Shown: piece by piece, positions 52,099-61,799 of the stretch
How positions within the stretch are numbered: position 1 is the stretch's first letter
Layout of the letters: every line of letters begins with the position of its first letter
NCBI GenBank assembly: GCA_040081265.1
Contig: JBEBGV010000015.1
Location: 1 to 64,000, forward strand
Origin: JBEBGV01 sp040081265
Lineage (GTDB): Bacteria > Acidobacteriota > Vicinamibacteria > Vicinamibacterales > UBA2999
Reading direction: 5' to 3'
Length of the DNA stretch: 64,000 nucleotides
Position numbers and translations under genes: made by a program
The notes under the pieces: model-generated
What the model saw: only the letters and a program-made list of their open reading frames with translations
Told to the model about the DNA's origin: nothing
Database searches by the model: none

Positions 52099-55000
52099 AT
52101 GGCATGGCCTAGACCTGTCTTCTCGCTGACGCGCGCGACGATCAGCGGTCTCTTCTGTCTGGCGCTTACCTCGACCAGTGCCGCGCAGGAGGCCGCGACC
52201 TGCCCGGTCTCTGGACGCGTCAGCGCCGGAGCCGCGTGGTTGCCGGGCGTAGCCGTCGTCATCACCCAGGACGAGCGTGTCGTTCACCTCGTCTCGACAG
52301 ATGAAGCGGGACGATGGCTGGGGGCGGTGCGCGTCGGCACTGCCTATCGCGTGTCCTTTCAACTGCGGGGGTTCGCTCCCGTGGAGCACGACGTCGAAAG
52401 CACCGCCAGCTGTGACCAGCCCCTCGACGTGCGCCTGGAGGTACTCCGCTCGATCGCTGCACCATCGGCGACGCCGCCGACCGAACTCGCTGGTACCGCC
52501 GTTCGAGGACGCGACGCATCGGTGAACCGGGCCGCGCTGAGGGAACGGGCGGCGGCCCTCGCCCGTGGAGAGTTTGCGCTTGGTGCGCTGTTGCCATCGA
52601 CTGAAGTCGGAACGACCGAACGTTCGCCTGCGGTACTGCCCGGCAGGCGCGGAGGCACGTTCGCGTTGGGCTCAGGCCAGCCTGGCGTCGGCGCACAGGC
52701 CGCACCCAGCTTCCCGATCATTCCTGCGAAACGGCTCTACTCCGCGACGACCAGCTATACGGTCGCCGGCTCCGCACTCGACGCGGCTCCGTACCGGCTT
52801 CGTCCCGACGATCCGCCACGAAGGCCCGACTACCTGAGACAGAGCGCGGACTTCACCGTGGGCGGCCCGCTTGCGATCCCGGGTGTGCGGGGGGCGTCAC
52901 GCACGACCGCCACGCTCAGTTACTCGGCGATCCGGGGCGGGAACCTCTTTGACCAGTACGCCACGGTGCCGACCGAGGCCATGCGGCGTGGCGACCTGTC
53001 GGCGGTGCCATCAACGGTCCGGGATCCCATGACGGGCCTGCCCTTCGAGAACGGAATCATTCCTTCGAACCGGATCAGCCCGTCGGCACAGTCGCTGCTG
53101 AAGTTCCTGCCGCTGCCCAACGGGAACGGTACGTCACGCAACTTCCACTACACATCGACCAACGCCTCCACACAGGACAACGTCAACCTCCGCCTCACCC
53201 GCCCGCTGGCGGGGACCGACAGCCCCTCGCCGCGCGGAAATCGCAACGAGGGTGTCTCGGCGCTATCCGCCACGTTGAATGCCCAGATCGAGTACCGACG
53301 TAACGTCAACGACCGACTGAGTGCCCTCCCGGCGATCGCCGGCGTCGGGACCTCCACCAACTTGCGCCTTCCTGTGTCGCTCAACGTCAGCAGGCGAGGC
53401 GTCCAGCACTCGGTGTCGATGGGATACACCCGCAACCGCAACGCGACCACCAATCGCTACGCCGGAGTGCTCGACGTCGCAGCCCAGACGGGGATTGCCG
53501 GAACCTCGCCCGATCCGTTCGCGTGGGGCATTCCCTCCCTGTCGTTTGCCACGCTGACGAGCGTCAACGACCTTACTCCTTCGGATCGCACCGACCAGCG
53601 GGTGACGCTTGGGTACTCATGGTCCCGGGGCATCAGCGCCCACCGCGTGAGGCTGGGGGGTGAGGTGGGCGGGTCACGCTCACAGGGCCGAACCGACCAG
53701 AACGCCCGCGGCGCCTTCGTGTTCACCGGGCTCTATTCGGACTCCGATTTCGCAGACTTCCTGCTGGGACTCCCACAGCAGGCCTCTGTGCAGTACGGGC
53801 CAGGCTCGGTGCGCTTGTCGGGACGTACGGTGAGTCTCTACGCGCAGGATGACTGGCGGCGCTGGTCCAGCGTTACGCTCAATGCGGGCGTGCGTTACGA
53901 GCTGGTGACACCGCTGCGCGATGACGCTGGACATCTGGCCAATCTCGACGTGGCTCCAGGATTTGTCGCGGTCAGTCCGGTCCTCTCTGGCGCATCCGGG
54001 CCATACTCCGGGCCGTTTCCCGACGGCCTGGTTCGAACTGACACCAACAACATCGCCCCCAGAATCGGCGCCGCATGGCGCGTGGCGCCGAGAACCACGC
54101 TCCGGCTCGGCTACGGGGTGAGCTTCAACACCGGCTCGTATGCGGGTCTGGCACGTCAGCTGTCGAGTCAGCCTCCGTTTGCGGTCACCAACTCCTCAAC
54201 CGGCACGACCGCCCAGCCATTGGCGCTGACCACGTCGCTCATCAACGGCTCGGCCAGCACCAGAAATACGTTCGGCGTCGACCGTAACTACGAGGCGGGC
54301 GTCGTCCGCACGTGGACCATCGATCTCAGTCGAGACATGGGCGACGCGTGGAACCTGAGCGCCGGAGTGACACGGGCCTCCGGATCGCAGCTCGACATCG
54401 TCCGGGCACCAAACCGGGGACCGGTCGGACTCCTTCTGCCCGATGTCCAGCCGTTCCTGTGGCAGACATCAGAAGGGCGCTCGCGCCTTCGTTCGGCAAC
54501 GATCCGGATCAGGCGATGGTACGTCCGCGGCCTGAGCACGAGCGTCAACTACACCCTGGCGCGTTCGATGGACAACGCGTCGACAATCGGCGGGGGCGCA
54601 ACCGTGGTTGCCCAGGACGAACAGAACCTGGCCGCTGAGTGGGGCGTGTCGAGCTTCAGCCGTCGGCATCAGCTGTCCGGCGACCTGAACTTCGAGCTGC
54701 CGTTCGGAGATAACCACCGCTGGCTCAATCGCGGCGGGCCATGGGCGCAGGTGCTGGGTCGCTGGAGTGCCTATGTGACCTTCTCCGCACAGACGGGCAC
54801 GCCCCTGACGGCCCGCGTCCTCAGCAGTGCCGTCGACGTCGCCCGAGGCATCAACGGCACGCTCCGCGCCGACCTGACCGGCGAACCCGTCGCGCTCGAC
54901 GACCCCTCGGCGCAGCGTTTCTTCAACACCTCCGCATTTTCCGCACCGAAACCGGGAAGCTTCGGCAGCGCGGGTCGCAACGTCATCGTCGGGCCGGGCA

Positions 55001-55203
55001 GTCGGGACCTGAGCGTCCAGGTGACCCGCGACGTTCCCGCTGGCGGCACCAGAACCATGAGCGTGCAGCTTCGTGCGAGCAACGTCCTCAATCTTGTGAA
55101 CTACGGCACCGTGGATACCGTGGTGAACTCGCCGACATTCGGACAGGTGTTGTCGGTGCGTTCCAGGCGCTCGATGCAACTCAACATCCGCGTGAAGTTC
55201 TGA
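52099..55203 (+). CDS. TonB-dependent receptor, Oar/CarboxypepD-regulatory type
   Basis: 1034 residues from ATG at 52099. A signal peptide leads to a carboxypeptidase-regulatory-like beta domain (CPVSGRVSAGAAWLPGVAVVITQDERVVHLVS). The barrel portion has blocks typical of the acidobacterial Oar-like receptors: DFTVGGPLAIPGVRG, GIIPSNRISPSAQSLLKFLPLPNGNG, SRGISAHRVRLGGEVGG, FADFLLGLPQQASVQYGPG and a C-terminal MQLNIRVKF. It probably takes up or anchors a polymer or peptide at the outer membrane. Its stop overlaps the start of the VWFA gene. Confidence 0.88.
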   Translation: MAWPRPVFSLTRATISGLFCLALTSTSAAQEAATCPVSGRVSAGAAWLPGVAVVITQDERVVHLVSTDEAGRWLGAVRVGTAYRVSFQLRGFAPVEHDVESTASCDQPLDVRLEVLRSIAAPSATPPTELAGTAVRGRDASVNRAALRERAAALARGEFALGALLPSTEVGTTERSPAVLPGRRGGTFALGSGQPGVGAQAAPSFPIIPAKRLYSATTSYTVAGSALDAAPYRLRPDDPPRRPDYLRQSADFTVGGPLAIPGVRGASRTTATLSYSAIRGGNLFDQYATVPTEAMRRGDLSAVPSTVRDPMTGLPFENGIIPSNRISPSAQSLLKFLPLPNGNGTSRNFHYTSTNASTQDNVNLRLTRPLAGTDSPSPRGNRNEGVSALSATLNAQIEYRRNVNDRLSALPAIAGVGTSTNLRLPVSLNVSRRGVQHSVSMGYTRNRNATTNRYAGVLDVAAQTGIAGTSPDPFAWGIPSLSFATLTSVNDLTPSDRTDQRVTLGYSWSRGISAHRVRLGGEVGGSRSQGRTDQNARGAFVFTGLYSDSDFADFLLGLPQQASVQYGPGSVRLSGRTVSLYAQDDWRRWSSVTLNAGVRYELVTPLRDDAGHLANLDVAPGFVAVSPVLSGASGPYSGPFPDGLVRTDTNNIAPRIGAAWRVAPRTTLRLGYGVSFNTGSYAGLARQLSSQPPFAVTNSSTGTTAQPLALTTSLINGSASTRNTFGVDRNYEAGVVRTWTIDLSRDMGDAWNLSAGVTRASGSQLDIVRAPNRGPVGLLLPDVQPFLWQTSEGRSRLRSATIRIRRWYVRGLSTSVNYTLARSMDNASTIGGGATVVAQDEQNLAAEWGVSSFSRRHQLSGDLNFELPFGDNHRWLNRGGPWAQVLGRWSAYVTFSAQTGTPLTARVLSSAVDVARGINGTLRADLTGEPVALDDPSAQRFFNTSAFSAPKPGSFGSAGRNVIVGPGSRDLSVQVTRDVPAGGTRTMSVQLRASNVLNLVNYGTVDTVVNSPTFGQVLSVRSRRSMQLNIRVKF

Positions 55204-57125
55204 TGGACCAGATCCGAAGTCGACCGAGACTGAGCCACACAACTGTGGCGACACTGCTGGCGCTGACCTGCGCTCTCTCAACGCTTTCTGCTCAGGCGCC
55301 TGCGCAACCGCCAGTGTTTCGCGTCTCGAGGGATGTCGTGTCGCTCGACGTCATCGTGCGCGACCGCGCCGGCAACGTGGTGCGTGATCTGACCGAGGCC
55401 GACTTCGAGGTCAGGGAAGAGGGGCGCGCGCAGGAACTCTTGACCGTGACCTTTCAGGAAGTCACCGGCAGCGCCACGGCCGCTGGAGAGGTCCGGCTGC
55501 TTCAGCGACTCGGCCTTCCCTCACCCGCATCGCCCGCGCAGGCATCAGCAACTTCTGATCTGTCTGGACGACGGCTGGTCATGCTGCTGTTCGACCTCAG
55601 CGCGATGGAGCCGGAGGAAGTCGAGCGTGGGGTGCGAGCGGCACTGCGATACGTGGATACGCAGATGTCGGACACGGACCTCGTGGCGATAGCGAGCCTC
55701 ACCTGGCAGTTGACCGTCCTCTCTGACTTCACGGCCGACCGTGACACCGTGCGCCGTGTTCTTCAAGGACTGGCTCCTGTCGATGTGCGCACCGGTGATC
55801 CGTCTGCGTCGACGCCGACCGAAGCGCAGCCCGATGCGGAGCCCGGGGGTGCGGCGGTGGTCGCAACCGACGCCCGGTTGCGCGCACTCCGCCTGCTCGC
55901 CGAAGCCCTGTCTCCAGTGGCGCAGAAGAAAGCGCTGCTGTATTTCACGGCTGGCCTTGGCAATGGCGCCCAGGACACTCCGGCTGAGCTGCGCGCAGCC
56001 ACCACCGCCGCGTCCCGGGCAAACCTGGCAATCTATCCGGTCGATACTCGCGGACTCCAGGCGGTGATTCCCAACGGACCCGCACGCATCGCCAGTCGCG
56101 GCGGCGAGGGACTGTTTTCAGGGAGCGACCTCAACGAACAGTTCGGTGAGCTCACCGCTTCCCAGGACATGCTGGCGTCGATGGCATCGTCGACAGGAGG
56201 TCGACTGTTCAGTGGCGCCAACGATGTCAGCGAAGCGTTCACCCGAATGCAGCGTGACACCGCCGCCTACTACCTGCTTGGCTACTCGAGTTCGAACACG
56301 ACGCGCGACGGCCGCTTCCGACGGGTCCAGGTACGCGTCCGGCGGGACGGCCTGCGTGTCGAGTCACGCGCGGGCTACTACGCCGAGCGGGACTTTGATT
56401 CCCTGAACCGGATCGAGCGCGAGGCGCAGCTCGAGGAGTATTTGACGGCACCTGCGGGGTCCAGCACCCTCACACTCGCCGCCTCGCCCGGTCCGTTTCT
56501 CGGCGCACCAGGAGGGTTGACAGTACCGTTCACGATCGCGAACGCTGGGATTCCAGCATTTGCAGATCGTGATGTCCAGGTTGACGTGCTGGCCGTGGTT
56601 CAGGATGAACAGGGCCGCAGCGTCGCCAGGCTGCGCGACACGGCCACGGTCCGCAAGACCGCACCGGAAGCTCCACCGGGCTTGATCTACACCAGTGCCG
56701 TCGTCCTCCCTCCGGGACGCTTCACGCTGACTGCGGTGATGCGGGAGAACCTCAGCGGCCAGATCGGCCAGGCGCAAGTACAGGTGCTGGTACCGCTGTC
56801 AGACGAGGGATTCGAGATTCAGGGGATGGTGTTGTCGTCCGGGACGCTGGCGGTGGACGCAATGGTCTTTGACTCGCTGGCCACTGCTGGCACTCCACGG
56901 TCCTACATTGTCGGTCTCCAGATCTTCCGCAACGGAATCACCGTCATGGACGTGGAGATGCGGGAAAAATCGCGGACGACGTACGTGCTCGGGACAATTG
57001 TCGAGCTGGAGCTGCCGAGCGGACTCGGCACGCTGACTTCAGGCTCCTACACATGCCAGATGACGGCCGTTGATCCGACGACAGGACGATTCTCGTTCAC
57101 GAGGTCCAGCCTCGAGGTACCGTAG
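55203..57125 (+). CDS. VWFA-related Acidobacterial domain protein
   Basis: 640 residues with ATG at 55203 in a TGATG overlap with the receptor stop, so the pair is translationally coupled. After a signal peptide, FRVSRDVVSLDVIVRDRAGNVVRDLTEADFEV is the N-terminal signature of the VWFA-related Acidobacterial domain family. LVMLLFDLSAMEPEEVERGVRAAL carries part of the MIDAS-like metal site, and YYLLGYSSSNTTRDGRFRRVQVRVRRDGLRVESRAGYY is the conserved end. A C-terminal Ig-like region follows. Probably an adhesin or protein-interaction module acting with the receptor. Confidence 0.9.
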   Translation: MDQIRSRPRLSHTTVATLLALTCALSTLSAQAPAQPPVFRVSRDVVSLDVIVRDRAGNVVRDLTEADFEVREEGRAQELLTVTFQEVTGSATAAGEVRLLQRLGLPSPASPAQASATSDLSGRRLVMLLFDLSAMEPEEVERGVRAALRYVDTQMSDTDLVAIASLTWQLTVLSDFTADRDTVRRVLQGLAPVDVRTGDPSASTPTEAQPDAEPGGAAVVATDARLRALRLLAEALSPVAQKKALLYFTAGLGNGAQDTPAELRAATTAASRANLAIYPVDTRGLQAVIPNGPARIASRGGEGLFSGSDLNEQFGELTASQDMLASMASSTGGRLFSGANDVSEAFTRMQRDTAAYYLLGYSSSNTTRDGRFRRVQVRVRRDGLRVESRAGYYAERDFDSLNRIEREAQLEEYLTAPAGSSTLTLAASPGPFLGAPGGLTVPFTIANAGIPAFADRDVQVDVLAVVQDEQGRSVARLRDTATVRKTAPEAPPGLIYTSAVVLPPGRFTLTAVMRENLSGQIGQAQVQVLVPLSDEGFEIQGMVLSSGTLAVDAMVFDSLATAGTPRSYIVGLQIFRNGITVMDVEMREKSRTTYVLGTIVELELPSGLGTLTSGSYTCQMTAVDPTTGRFSFTRSSLEVP

Positions 57126-57131
57126 GGCGCC

Positions 57132-57347
57132 TTAGTCGACGGGGACCGTGCGGTGCGAGATGGCGTGCTTGCTGTTGGGTCGTGAGGAATCGCTGCTGAG
57201 TAACCGTCGGCGCTGCTCCACGATAGTCAGTTCCTCGGCGAGCCGCGCGTCTGCGTACTCATGAAAGCGACCGACGACATTCAGCGCAAACGTTCCGCAT
57301 GCCGTCAGGAAATGACGCACTGGACTCCCGACCTCACCCGACGGCAT
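57132..57347 (-). CDS. Small hypothetical protein
   Basis: 71 residues. The ATG at 57347 has a perfect AAGGAGG 8 bp upstream (minus strand, 57363-57357). The middle and end (VVGRFHEYADARLAEELTIVEQRRRLL) are charged and helical, with no signal peptide or membrane segment. No family recognised. Convergent with the VWFA gene. The open frame upstream of the ATG is not supported by a second SD. Confidence 0.5.
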   Translation of the reverse strand: MPSGEVGSPVRHFLTACGTFALNVVGRFHEYADARLAEELTIVEQRRRLLSSDSSRPNSKHAISHRTVPVD

Positions 57348-57574
57348 TTCATGTTGCCTCCTTGCTACGTCCACGTGACCACCTCCACGGTCTACGTCAA
57401 CGCATAAAGCGAGCCTCCCCGTCGCATTCGCGTTCTGGCACGAATGTTCGTGTCGTTGCACGTCATGGCCGGCTCGACCCGCTGGCTGAGCCAGATTGTT
57501 GTCATCTCATTAGTGGACATGTCCCGAACTACGGCTGAGCAGCGCTCAAGGTCCTCCGGACTACACTCGATTTC

Positions 57575-58474
57575 ATGAATCCCGTGTTCAGACGAGCTGC
57601 GTTCCAGTGGATGGTCAGGCTGTCGGTGGTGTTTGTGGTTGCGGCCACACCGCTGGCACAGACCGCCCCGGCGCAGAAGGGGTTTATCTGGAAGGTCGAA
57701 CGGGCGGGGCGGACCGGATGGCTGGTCGGCTCGCTGCACATGCTGACGCCCGATGCGTACCCCCTTCCGGCCTCGATGACCGAGGCGTTCGGCGCCGCGG
57801 ACACGCTGATGGAGGAGGCGGACCCGGAAGAGCTTGCCTCACCCGAGTTTGCCGCCTCGGTCGTCGGCCGAGCGCTGTACCTCGACGGCCAGACGCTCGA
57901 GGACCATGTGTCGGCAGACACGTTCAAACTCATCTCTGAGCGAGCGGCCGCAGCCGGTCTCCCTCTGGAGGTCGTCCGTCGCATGAAGCCGTGGATGGTC
58001 GCGACGACGCTGCAGGCGTTCGAGCTTCAGCGCGGGGGATTCGACCCGTCGCTGGGGCTTGACGTCCACTTTCACCGCCTGGCGAGACTCTCGAGCAAGC
58101 AGTTCGTGGCGCTGGAAACCGGCCTCGAACAGGTGAGCTTTCTCGAGAACCTGGGATCGCCGTTCGAGGACGCACTCGTCCGCGAGAACATCCGCGGTGC
58201 CGAGGCCGAAGTCACCGAGGTCAGGCAAATCGCAGCGGCATGGCGAGCCGGAGACGCCGCAGCCCTCGAACAGCTCCTCTTGAATGGCCTCAAGGACTCG
58301 CCGGCGATCTACCAGACACTGATCGTGTCCCGCAACCGGGCGTGGCTCCCGAAAATGCAATCCTGCCTCGACACTGCGCGTTGCTTCATCGTGGTCGGCG
58401 CCGGACATCTTGTCGGTCCCGACGGGCTGATCAGCGCGTTGCGTGCGCGAGGCTACTCGGTTACCCAGCAGTAG
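57575..58474 (+). CDS. TraB/GumN family protein
   Basis: 299 residues with an N-terminal signal anchor. GFIWKVERAGRTGWLVGSLHMLTPDAYPLP carries the first GxxH of the family, a central conserved Glu region (VALETGLEQVSFLENL) follows, and the C-terminal CFIVVGAGHLVGPDGLISALRARGY holds the second GxxH. This gumN/TraB (PF01963) fold has similarity to metal-dependent hydrolases; the bacterial members are of uncertain activity. A palindrome at 58484 separates it from the pirin gene. Confidence 0.9.
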   Translation: MNPVFRRAAFQWMVRLSVVFVVAATPLAQTAPAQKGFIWKVERAGRTGWLVGSLHMLTPDAYPLPASMTEAFGAADTLMEEADPEELASPEFAASVVGRALYLDGQTLEDHVSADTFKLISERAAAAGLPLEVVRRMKPWMVATTLQAFELQRGGFDPSLGLDVHFHRLARLSSKQFVALETGLEQVSFLENLGSPFEDALVRENIRGAEAEVTEVRQIAAAWRAGDAAALEQLLLNGLKDSPAIYQTLIVSRNRAWLPKMQSCLDTARCFIVVGAGHLVGPDGLISALRARGYSVTQQ

Positions 58475-58483
58475 CTCTCTGGC

Positions 58484-58505
58484 TACCGGTTGCCGGCAAC
58501 TGGTA
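58484..58505. repeat. 22-bp palindrome between TraB and pirin genes
   Basis: TACCGGTTGCC directly followed by GGCAACTGGTA, one mismatch, no loop. It lies between convergent genes; as RNA it could form a compact hairpin on either strand, though no T tract follows. Confidence 0.5.
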
Positions 58506-58511
58506 ACGACA

Positions 58512-59210
58512 TCACGCCAGATCGAAGACCAGCAGCTCGGCGTCTGAAGACGCCGCCAGATCGAGCGATGCTTCATCGCTGACAGCAGCGCCGTCCCCCT
58601 GTGCCAACTCCGTGCCGTTCAGCGTCACGCCGCCGCGGGCCACCTGCACCCAGGCATGGCGTCCCGGTCGCAGCGCCAGTTGCGTCGAATCCCCGGCGGC
58701 CAGGACACCGGCATACAGATCGACATCTTGATTGATGGCGATGGCGCCGTCCCGCGCATCGCGCGAGGCGACAAGCTTGAGACGCCCCTGCTTCTCCGGT
58801 GTCTCGAAGCGCTTCTGCTCGTAGCCCGGCTCAATGCCACGCTTCTCCGGCAGAAGCCAGATCTGGAAGAAGTGCACCGGCTCGTTCGGCGACGGGTTCA
58901 TCTCGCTGTGCAGCACGCCGGTACCTGCCGACATCCGCTGGACATCTCCAGGCACGATCACCGAACTGGTGCCCATCGTGTCCTTGTGCGCCAGCGATCC
59001 TTCCATGACATAGGAGAGGATCTCCATGTCACGGTGCGGGTGGGTTGGAAATCCATAACCCGGCTTGACGCGATCCTCGTTGATCACCCGAAGCGCACGA
59101 AAGCCCATGAACCGCGGGTCGTAGTACTCACCGAATGAGAAGGTATGTCTGCTGTCAAGCCATCCGAAATCAGCGCGGCCGCGCTCGTCTGCAGGTCTGC
59201 GAACAATCAT
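58512..59210 (-). CDS. Pirin family protein
   Basis: 232 residues with two cupin domains. FGEYYDPRFMGFRALRVINEDRV and THPHRDMEILSYVMEGSLAHKDT contain the metal-binding His residues; GTGVLHSEMNPSP provides the third His and Glu. Pirins include quercetin 2,3-dioxygenases and metal-dependent regulators; which applies here is unknown. The second cupin has changed at the metal-ligand positions, as in most pirins. Single gene on the minus strand. Confidence 0.93.
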   Translation of the reverse strand: MIVRRPADERGRADFGWLDSRHTFSFGEYYDPRFMGFRALRVINEDRVKPGYGFPTHPHRDMEILSYVMEGSLAHKDTMGTSSVIVPGDVQRMSAGTGVLHSEMNPSPNEPVHFFQIWLLPEKRGIEPGYEQKRFETPEKQGRLKLVASRDARDGAIAINQDVDLYAGVLAAGDSTQLALRPGRHAWVQVARGGVTLNGTELAQGDGAAVSDEASLDLAASSDAELLVFDLA

Positions 59211-59251
59211 GTCCTGATCATATCAATCGTTAGTGCCACAATACGTCTCGC

Positions 59252-60418
59252 ATGAACCACGCTGTCCGCCTCGGATCTGACGCCCTCCTCTCCTCCGGGG
59301 CGCTCCGCGGGTCACGGGTCGGGGTCGTCTGTAACCATGCCTCCATCGACCAGGGGTTCGTCCACATCATCGATCGCGTTGCATCGGCCGAACAGGTCAC
59401 GCTGGCGGCAATTTTCGGGCCGCAGCACGGATTCCGTTCAGACGTGCAGGACAACATGGTGGAGACACCCCACCGCGAGGACCGCCAATACCGGGTTCCG
59501 CTCTATTCCCTGTACAGCGAGACGCGCGAGCCCACCGCCGAGATGCTCCGTGGACTGGATGTCCTCCTCATCGACCTGCAGGATGTGGGAGCGCGCATCT
59601 ACACCTATATCTACACAATGGCCAACTGCCTTCGTGCAGCGGGGCGGCACGGCGTGCCGGTCATTGTCTGCGATCGTCCCAATCCGATCGGTGACAGCGT
59701 TGAAGGCGCGACGCTTACCCCCGGATTCGAATCTTTTGTCGGGCTGTTCCCGATCCCGATGCGACACGGCATGACGATGGGTGAACTGGCGCAGCTGTTC
59801 AACGCAGAGTTCTCGCTTGGAGCGTCGCTGACGGTCGCTCGCATGGAAGGCTGGCATCGCCACATGTACGCGGACGACACGGGTCTCCCCTGGGTGATGC
59901 CGTCGCCCAACATGCCGACGCTGGATACCGCCATCGTCTACCCGGGCACGGTCCTGTTTGAAGGCACGATGCTGTCCGAGGGCCGTGGCACGACGCGGCC
60001 ATTCGAGCTGGTGGGAGCTCCCTGGATTGACGCGGAGACATTTGCTGCGGCGATGAACACACTCGAACTTCCCGGAGTGCACTTCAGACCGGCAGCATTC
60101 GAACCCACGTTCCAGAAGCACGCGAAATCACTGTGCGGGGGTTGCCAGGTCCACGTCACCAACCGCGATCGCTTTCGTCCCGTACTCACCGGGGCAGCGC
60201 TGATCTCGACCTTTCGAGGAATGAACCCGCAACAATTCTCGTGGAGGCAGCCGCCGTACGAATACGAGCACGAGAAATTGCCGATCGACATTCTCGCTGG
60301 ATCGGACGTGCTCCGCGGGCAGATCGAGGGCGGGATGCCACCTGCCGACATCGCCGACAGCTGGCGCGACGATGAGCGGGCGTTCACGATCCGACGAGCG
60401 CAGCACCTGCTGTATTAG
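59252..60418 (+). CDS. DUF1343/NamZ-like exo-beta-N-acetylmuramidase
   Basis: 388 residues, standard for the DUF1343 family, of which NamZ of Bacillus cleaves terminal MurNAc from peptidoglycan chains. VGVVCNHASIDQGFVHIID, AIFGPQHGFRSDVQDNM, LIDLQDVGARIYTYIYTMANCL, VIVCDRPNPIGDSVEG and LSEGRGTTRPFE are its conserved blocks. No signal peptide is visible, so a cytosolic recycling role is possible. It is adjacent (0 bp) to the membrane protein at 60419. Confidence 0.9.
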   Translation: MNHAVRLGSDALLSSGALRGSRVGVVCNHASIDQGFVHIIDRVASAEQVTLAAIFGPQHGFRSDVQDNMVETPHREDRQYRVPLYSLYSETREPTAEMLRGLDVLLIDLQDVGARIYTYIYTMANCLRAAGRHGVPVIVCDRPNPIGDSVEGATLTPGFESFVGLFPIPMRHGMTMGELAQLFNAEFSLGASLTVARMEGWHRHMYADDTGLPWVMPSPNMPTLDTAIVYPGTVLFEGTMLSEGRGTTRPFELVGAPWIDAETFAAAMNTLELPGVHFRPAAFEPTFQKHAKSLCGGCQVHVTNRDRFRPVLTGAALISTFRGMNPQQFSWRQPPYEYEHEKLPIDILAGSDVLRGQIEGGMPPADIADSWRDDERAFTIRRAQHLLY

Positions 60419-61546
60419 ATGACTGCCTCACCCCCGGCGACACCGGTCACGGCAGGTGCAAGGCGCCCTTTCTTCGTGAACCTGCCGATTGACGTCGCCA
60501 TCATGGGCGGGCTGTCGATTGCCCTGTACGTGGTGCTCTGGCTGGTCAACGCCAACGTCAGGACGAGCACCGTGATCTCGCTCGGCGCCACGCTCGTCTG
60601 GATCATCAACTATCCGCACTTCTCGGCAACGAGCCATCGCCTCTACCGCAGCCGGGACAACCGACGGCAGTATCCGCTGACCGCATATCTCGTGCCCGTT
60701 CTGCTTCTCATCGGCGCCTGGCTCTCTCTGCAGTCACCGACGGGTGTGGCGCCCTACTTCGTGAAGTTCTTCCAGATCTGGTCGCCGTATCACTTCAGCG
60801 GCCAGACGTTCGGCATCGGCATGCTGTACGCCCGACGGGCCGGCGTGTCTCTCAGCCCGATCGAACGCACCTGTCTCAGGTGGTTCATCTACAGCACCTA
60901 CCTGTCACTCATCGCGACCATCGAAACGGGCGTGCGTCAGTACCAGTTCTTCGGCGTCACCTATCCCGCGCTGGGCATCCCGGTCGTGCTGAGCCAGATC
61001 GCGCTCTATGCGATGTACGCTCTCGGGCTCGCGGTCATCGCCCTGCTGATCGTCAGGCCACTTGTCAGGGGGCAGACCGTCGCCTCGATGACATTGCTGC
61101 TGGCCACCACCCAGTTCGTGTGGTTCGGGCTTGGCCAGCGACTGCCGTCGTTTGCGGAGTTCATCCCGGCGTTCCACTCCCTGCAGTACCTGCTGGTGGC
61201 GTGGTCAGTGCATCTGAAAGAACGCCTGGATGAGGGAGGGGAAGCCGGGTCGAGGCAGTTCGTCACCGCACAGTCGGCCGACTGGCTGATGACCAACATG
61301 CTGGGAGGCTTTGCCCTCTTCTGGGGCCTGCCGCACGCGGCCAGCTGGATCGGCGGTTACGATCTCAACCTCACCACCGCCGTCTTCTTCGCGGCCATCC
61401 AGATCCATCACTTCTTCGTGGACGGAGTCATCTGGAAACTGAAGAATCCGCGGGTGCTGTCGCCGCTCCTGGTCAGTCTGGACGATCTGCTCAAATCGCG
61501 GTCCACGGCTCAGGCCAGGCCTGTGATGCCTGGCTCCGGGGTGTAA
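60419..61546 (+). CDS. Multi-pass membrane protein with conserved histidines
   Basis: 375 residues and about nine hydrophobic segments. Histidines recur at helix ends in NYPHFSATSH, SPYHFSGQ, PAFHSLQYLLVAWSVH, LPHAASW and IQIHHFFVDGVIWKLK. The pattern recalls membrane di-iron enzymes (desaturases, Brp/Blh carotene oxygenases), but I do not recognise a specific family. It begins immediately after the NamZ-like stop and is followed 4 bp later by the small membrane protein, so the three form an operon. Confidence 0.75.
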   Translation: MTASPPATPVTAGARRPFFVNLPIDVAIMGGLSIALYVVLWLVNANVRTSTVISLGATLVWIINYPHFSATSHRLYRSRDNRRQYPLTAYLVPVLLLIGAWLSLQSPTGVAPYFVKFFQIWSPYHFSGQTFGIGMLYARRAGVSLSPIERTCLRWFIYSTYLSLIATIETGVRQYQFFGVTYPALGIPVVLSQIALYAMYALGLAVIALLIVRPLVRGQTVASMTLLLATTQFVWFGLGQRLPSFAEFIPAFHSLQYLLVAWSVHLKERLDEGGEAGSRQFVTAQSADWLMTNMLGGFALFWGLPHAASWIGGYDLNLTTAVFFAAIQIHHFFVDGVIWKLKNPRVLSPLLVSLDDLLKSRSTAQARPVMPGSGV

Positions 61547-61550
61547 GACG

Positions 61551-61796
61551 TTGCCCGCGGCCGATTCAACGACGCTGGCGGTGCTCGCGGTGGTGCTTGC
61601 CCTGGCATCGTGGGCGGCGCTGTCACGGAGGGCACGCCGACCGGTGCGGGGGCTCGCGCTGCTGACGGCGCTGGTGGGCAGCTTCTATCTGTATCTCGTG
61701 CTGTCTCCGGCAGCGCCGACCAATGCGGTCGTGTCCATCGGTCTGTTTGTCGGGTCGGCGATGCTGTTCCGGTTGCTCAGCACATTTGAACAGTAG
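61551..61796 (+). CDS. Small two-helix membrane protein
   Basis: 81 residues from TTG at 61551. Two to three hydrophobic segments (TLAVLAVVLALASWAALS and GLALLTALVGSFYLYLVLS, then a short third) with basic RRARRP between them. No family recognised. The gene follows the histidine-bearing membrane protein by 4 bp and is probably its partner. The start codon is weakly supported (no clear SD). Confidence 0.55.
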   Translation: MPAADSTTLAVLAVVLALASWAALSRRARRPVRGLALLTALVGSFYLYLVLSPAAPTNAVVSIGLFVGSAMLFRLLSTFEQ

Positions 61797-61799
61797 GTG

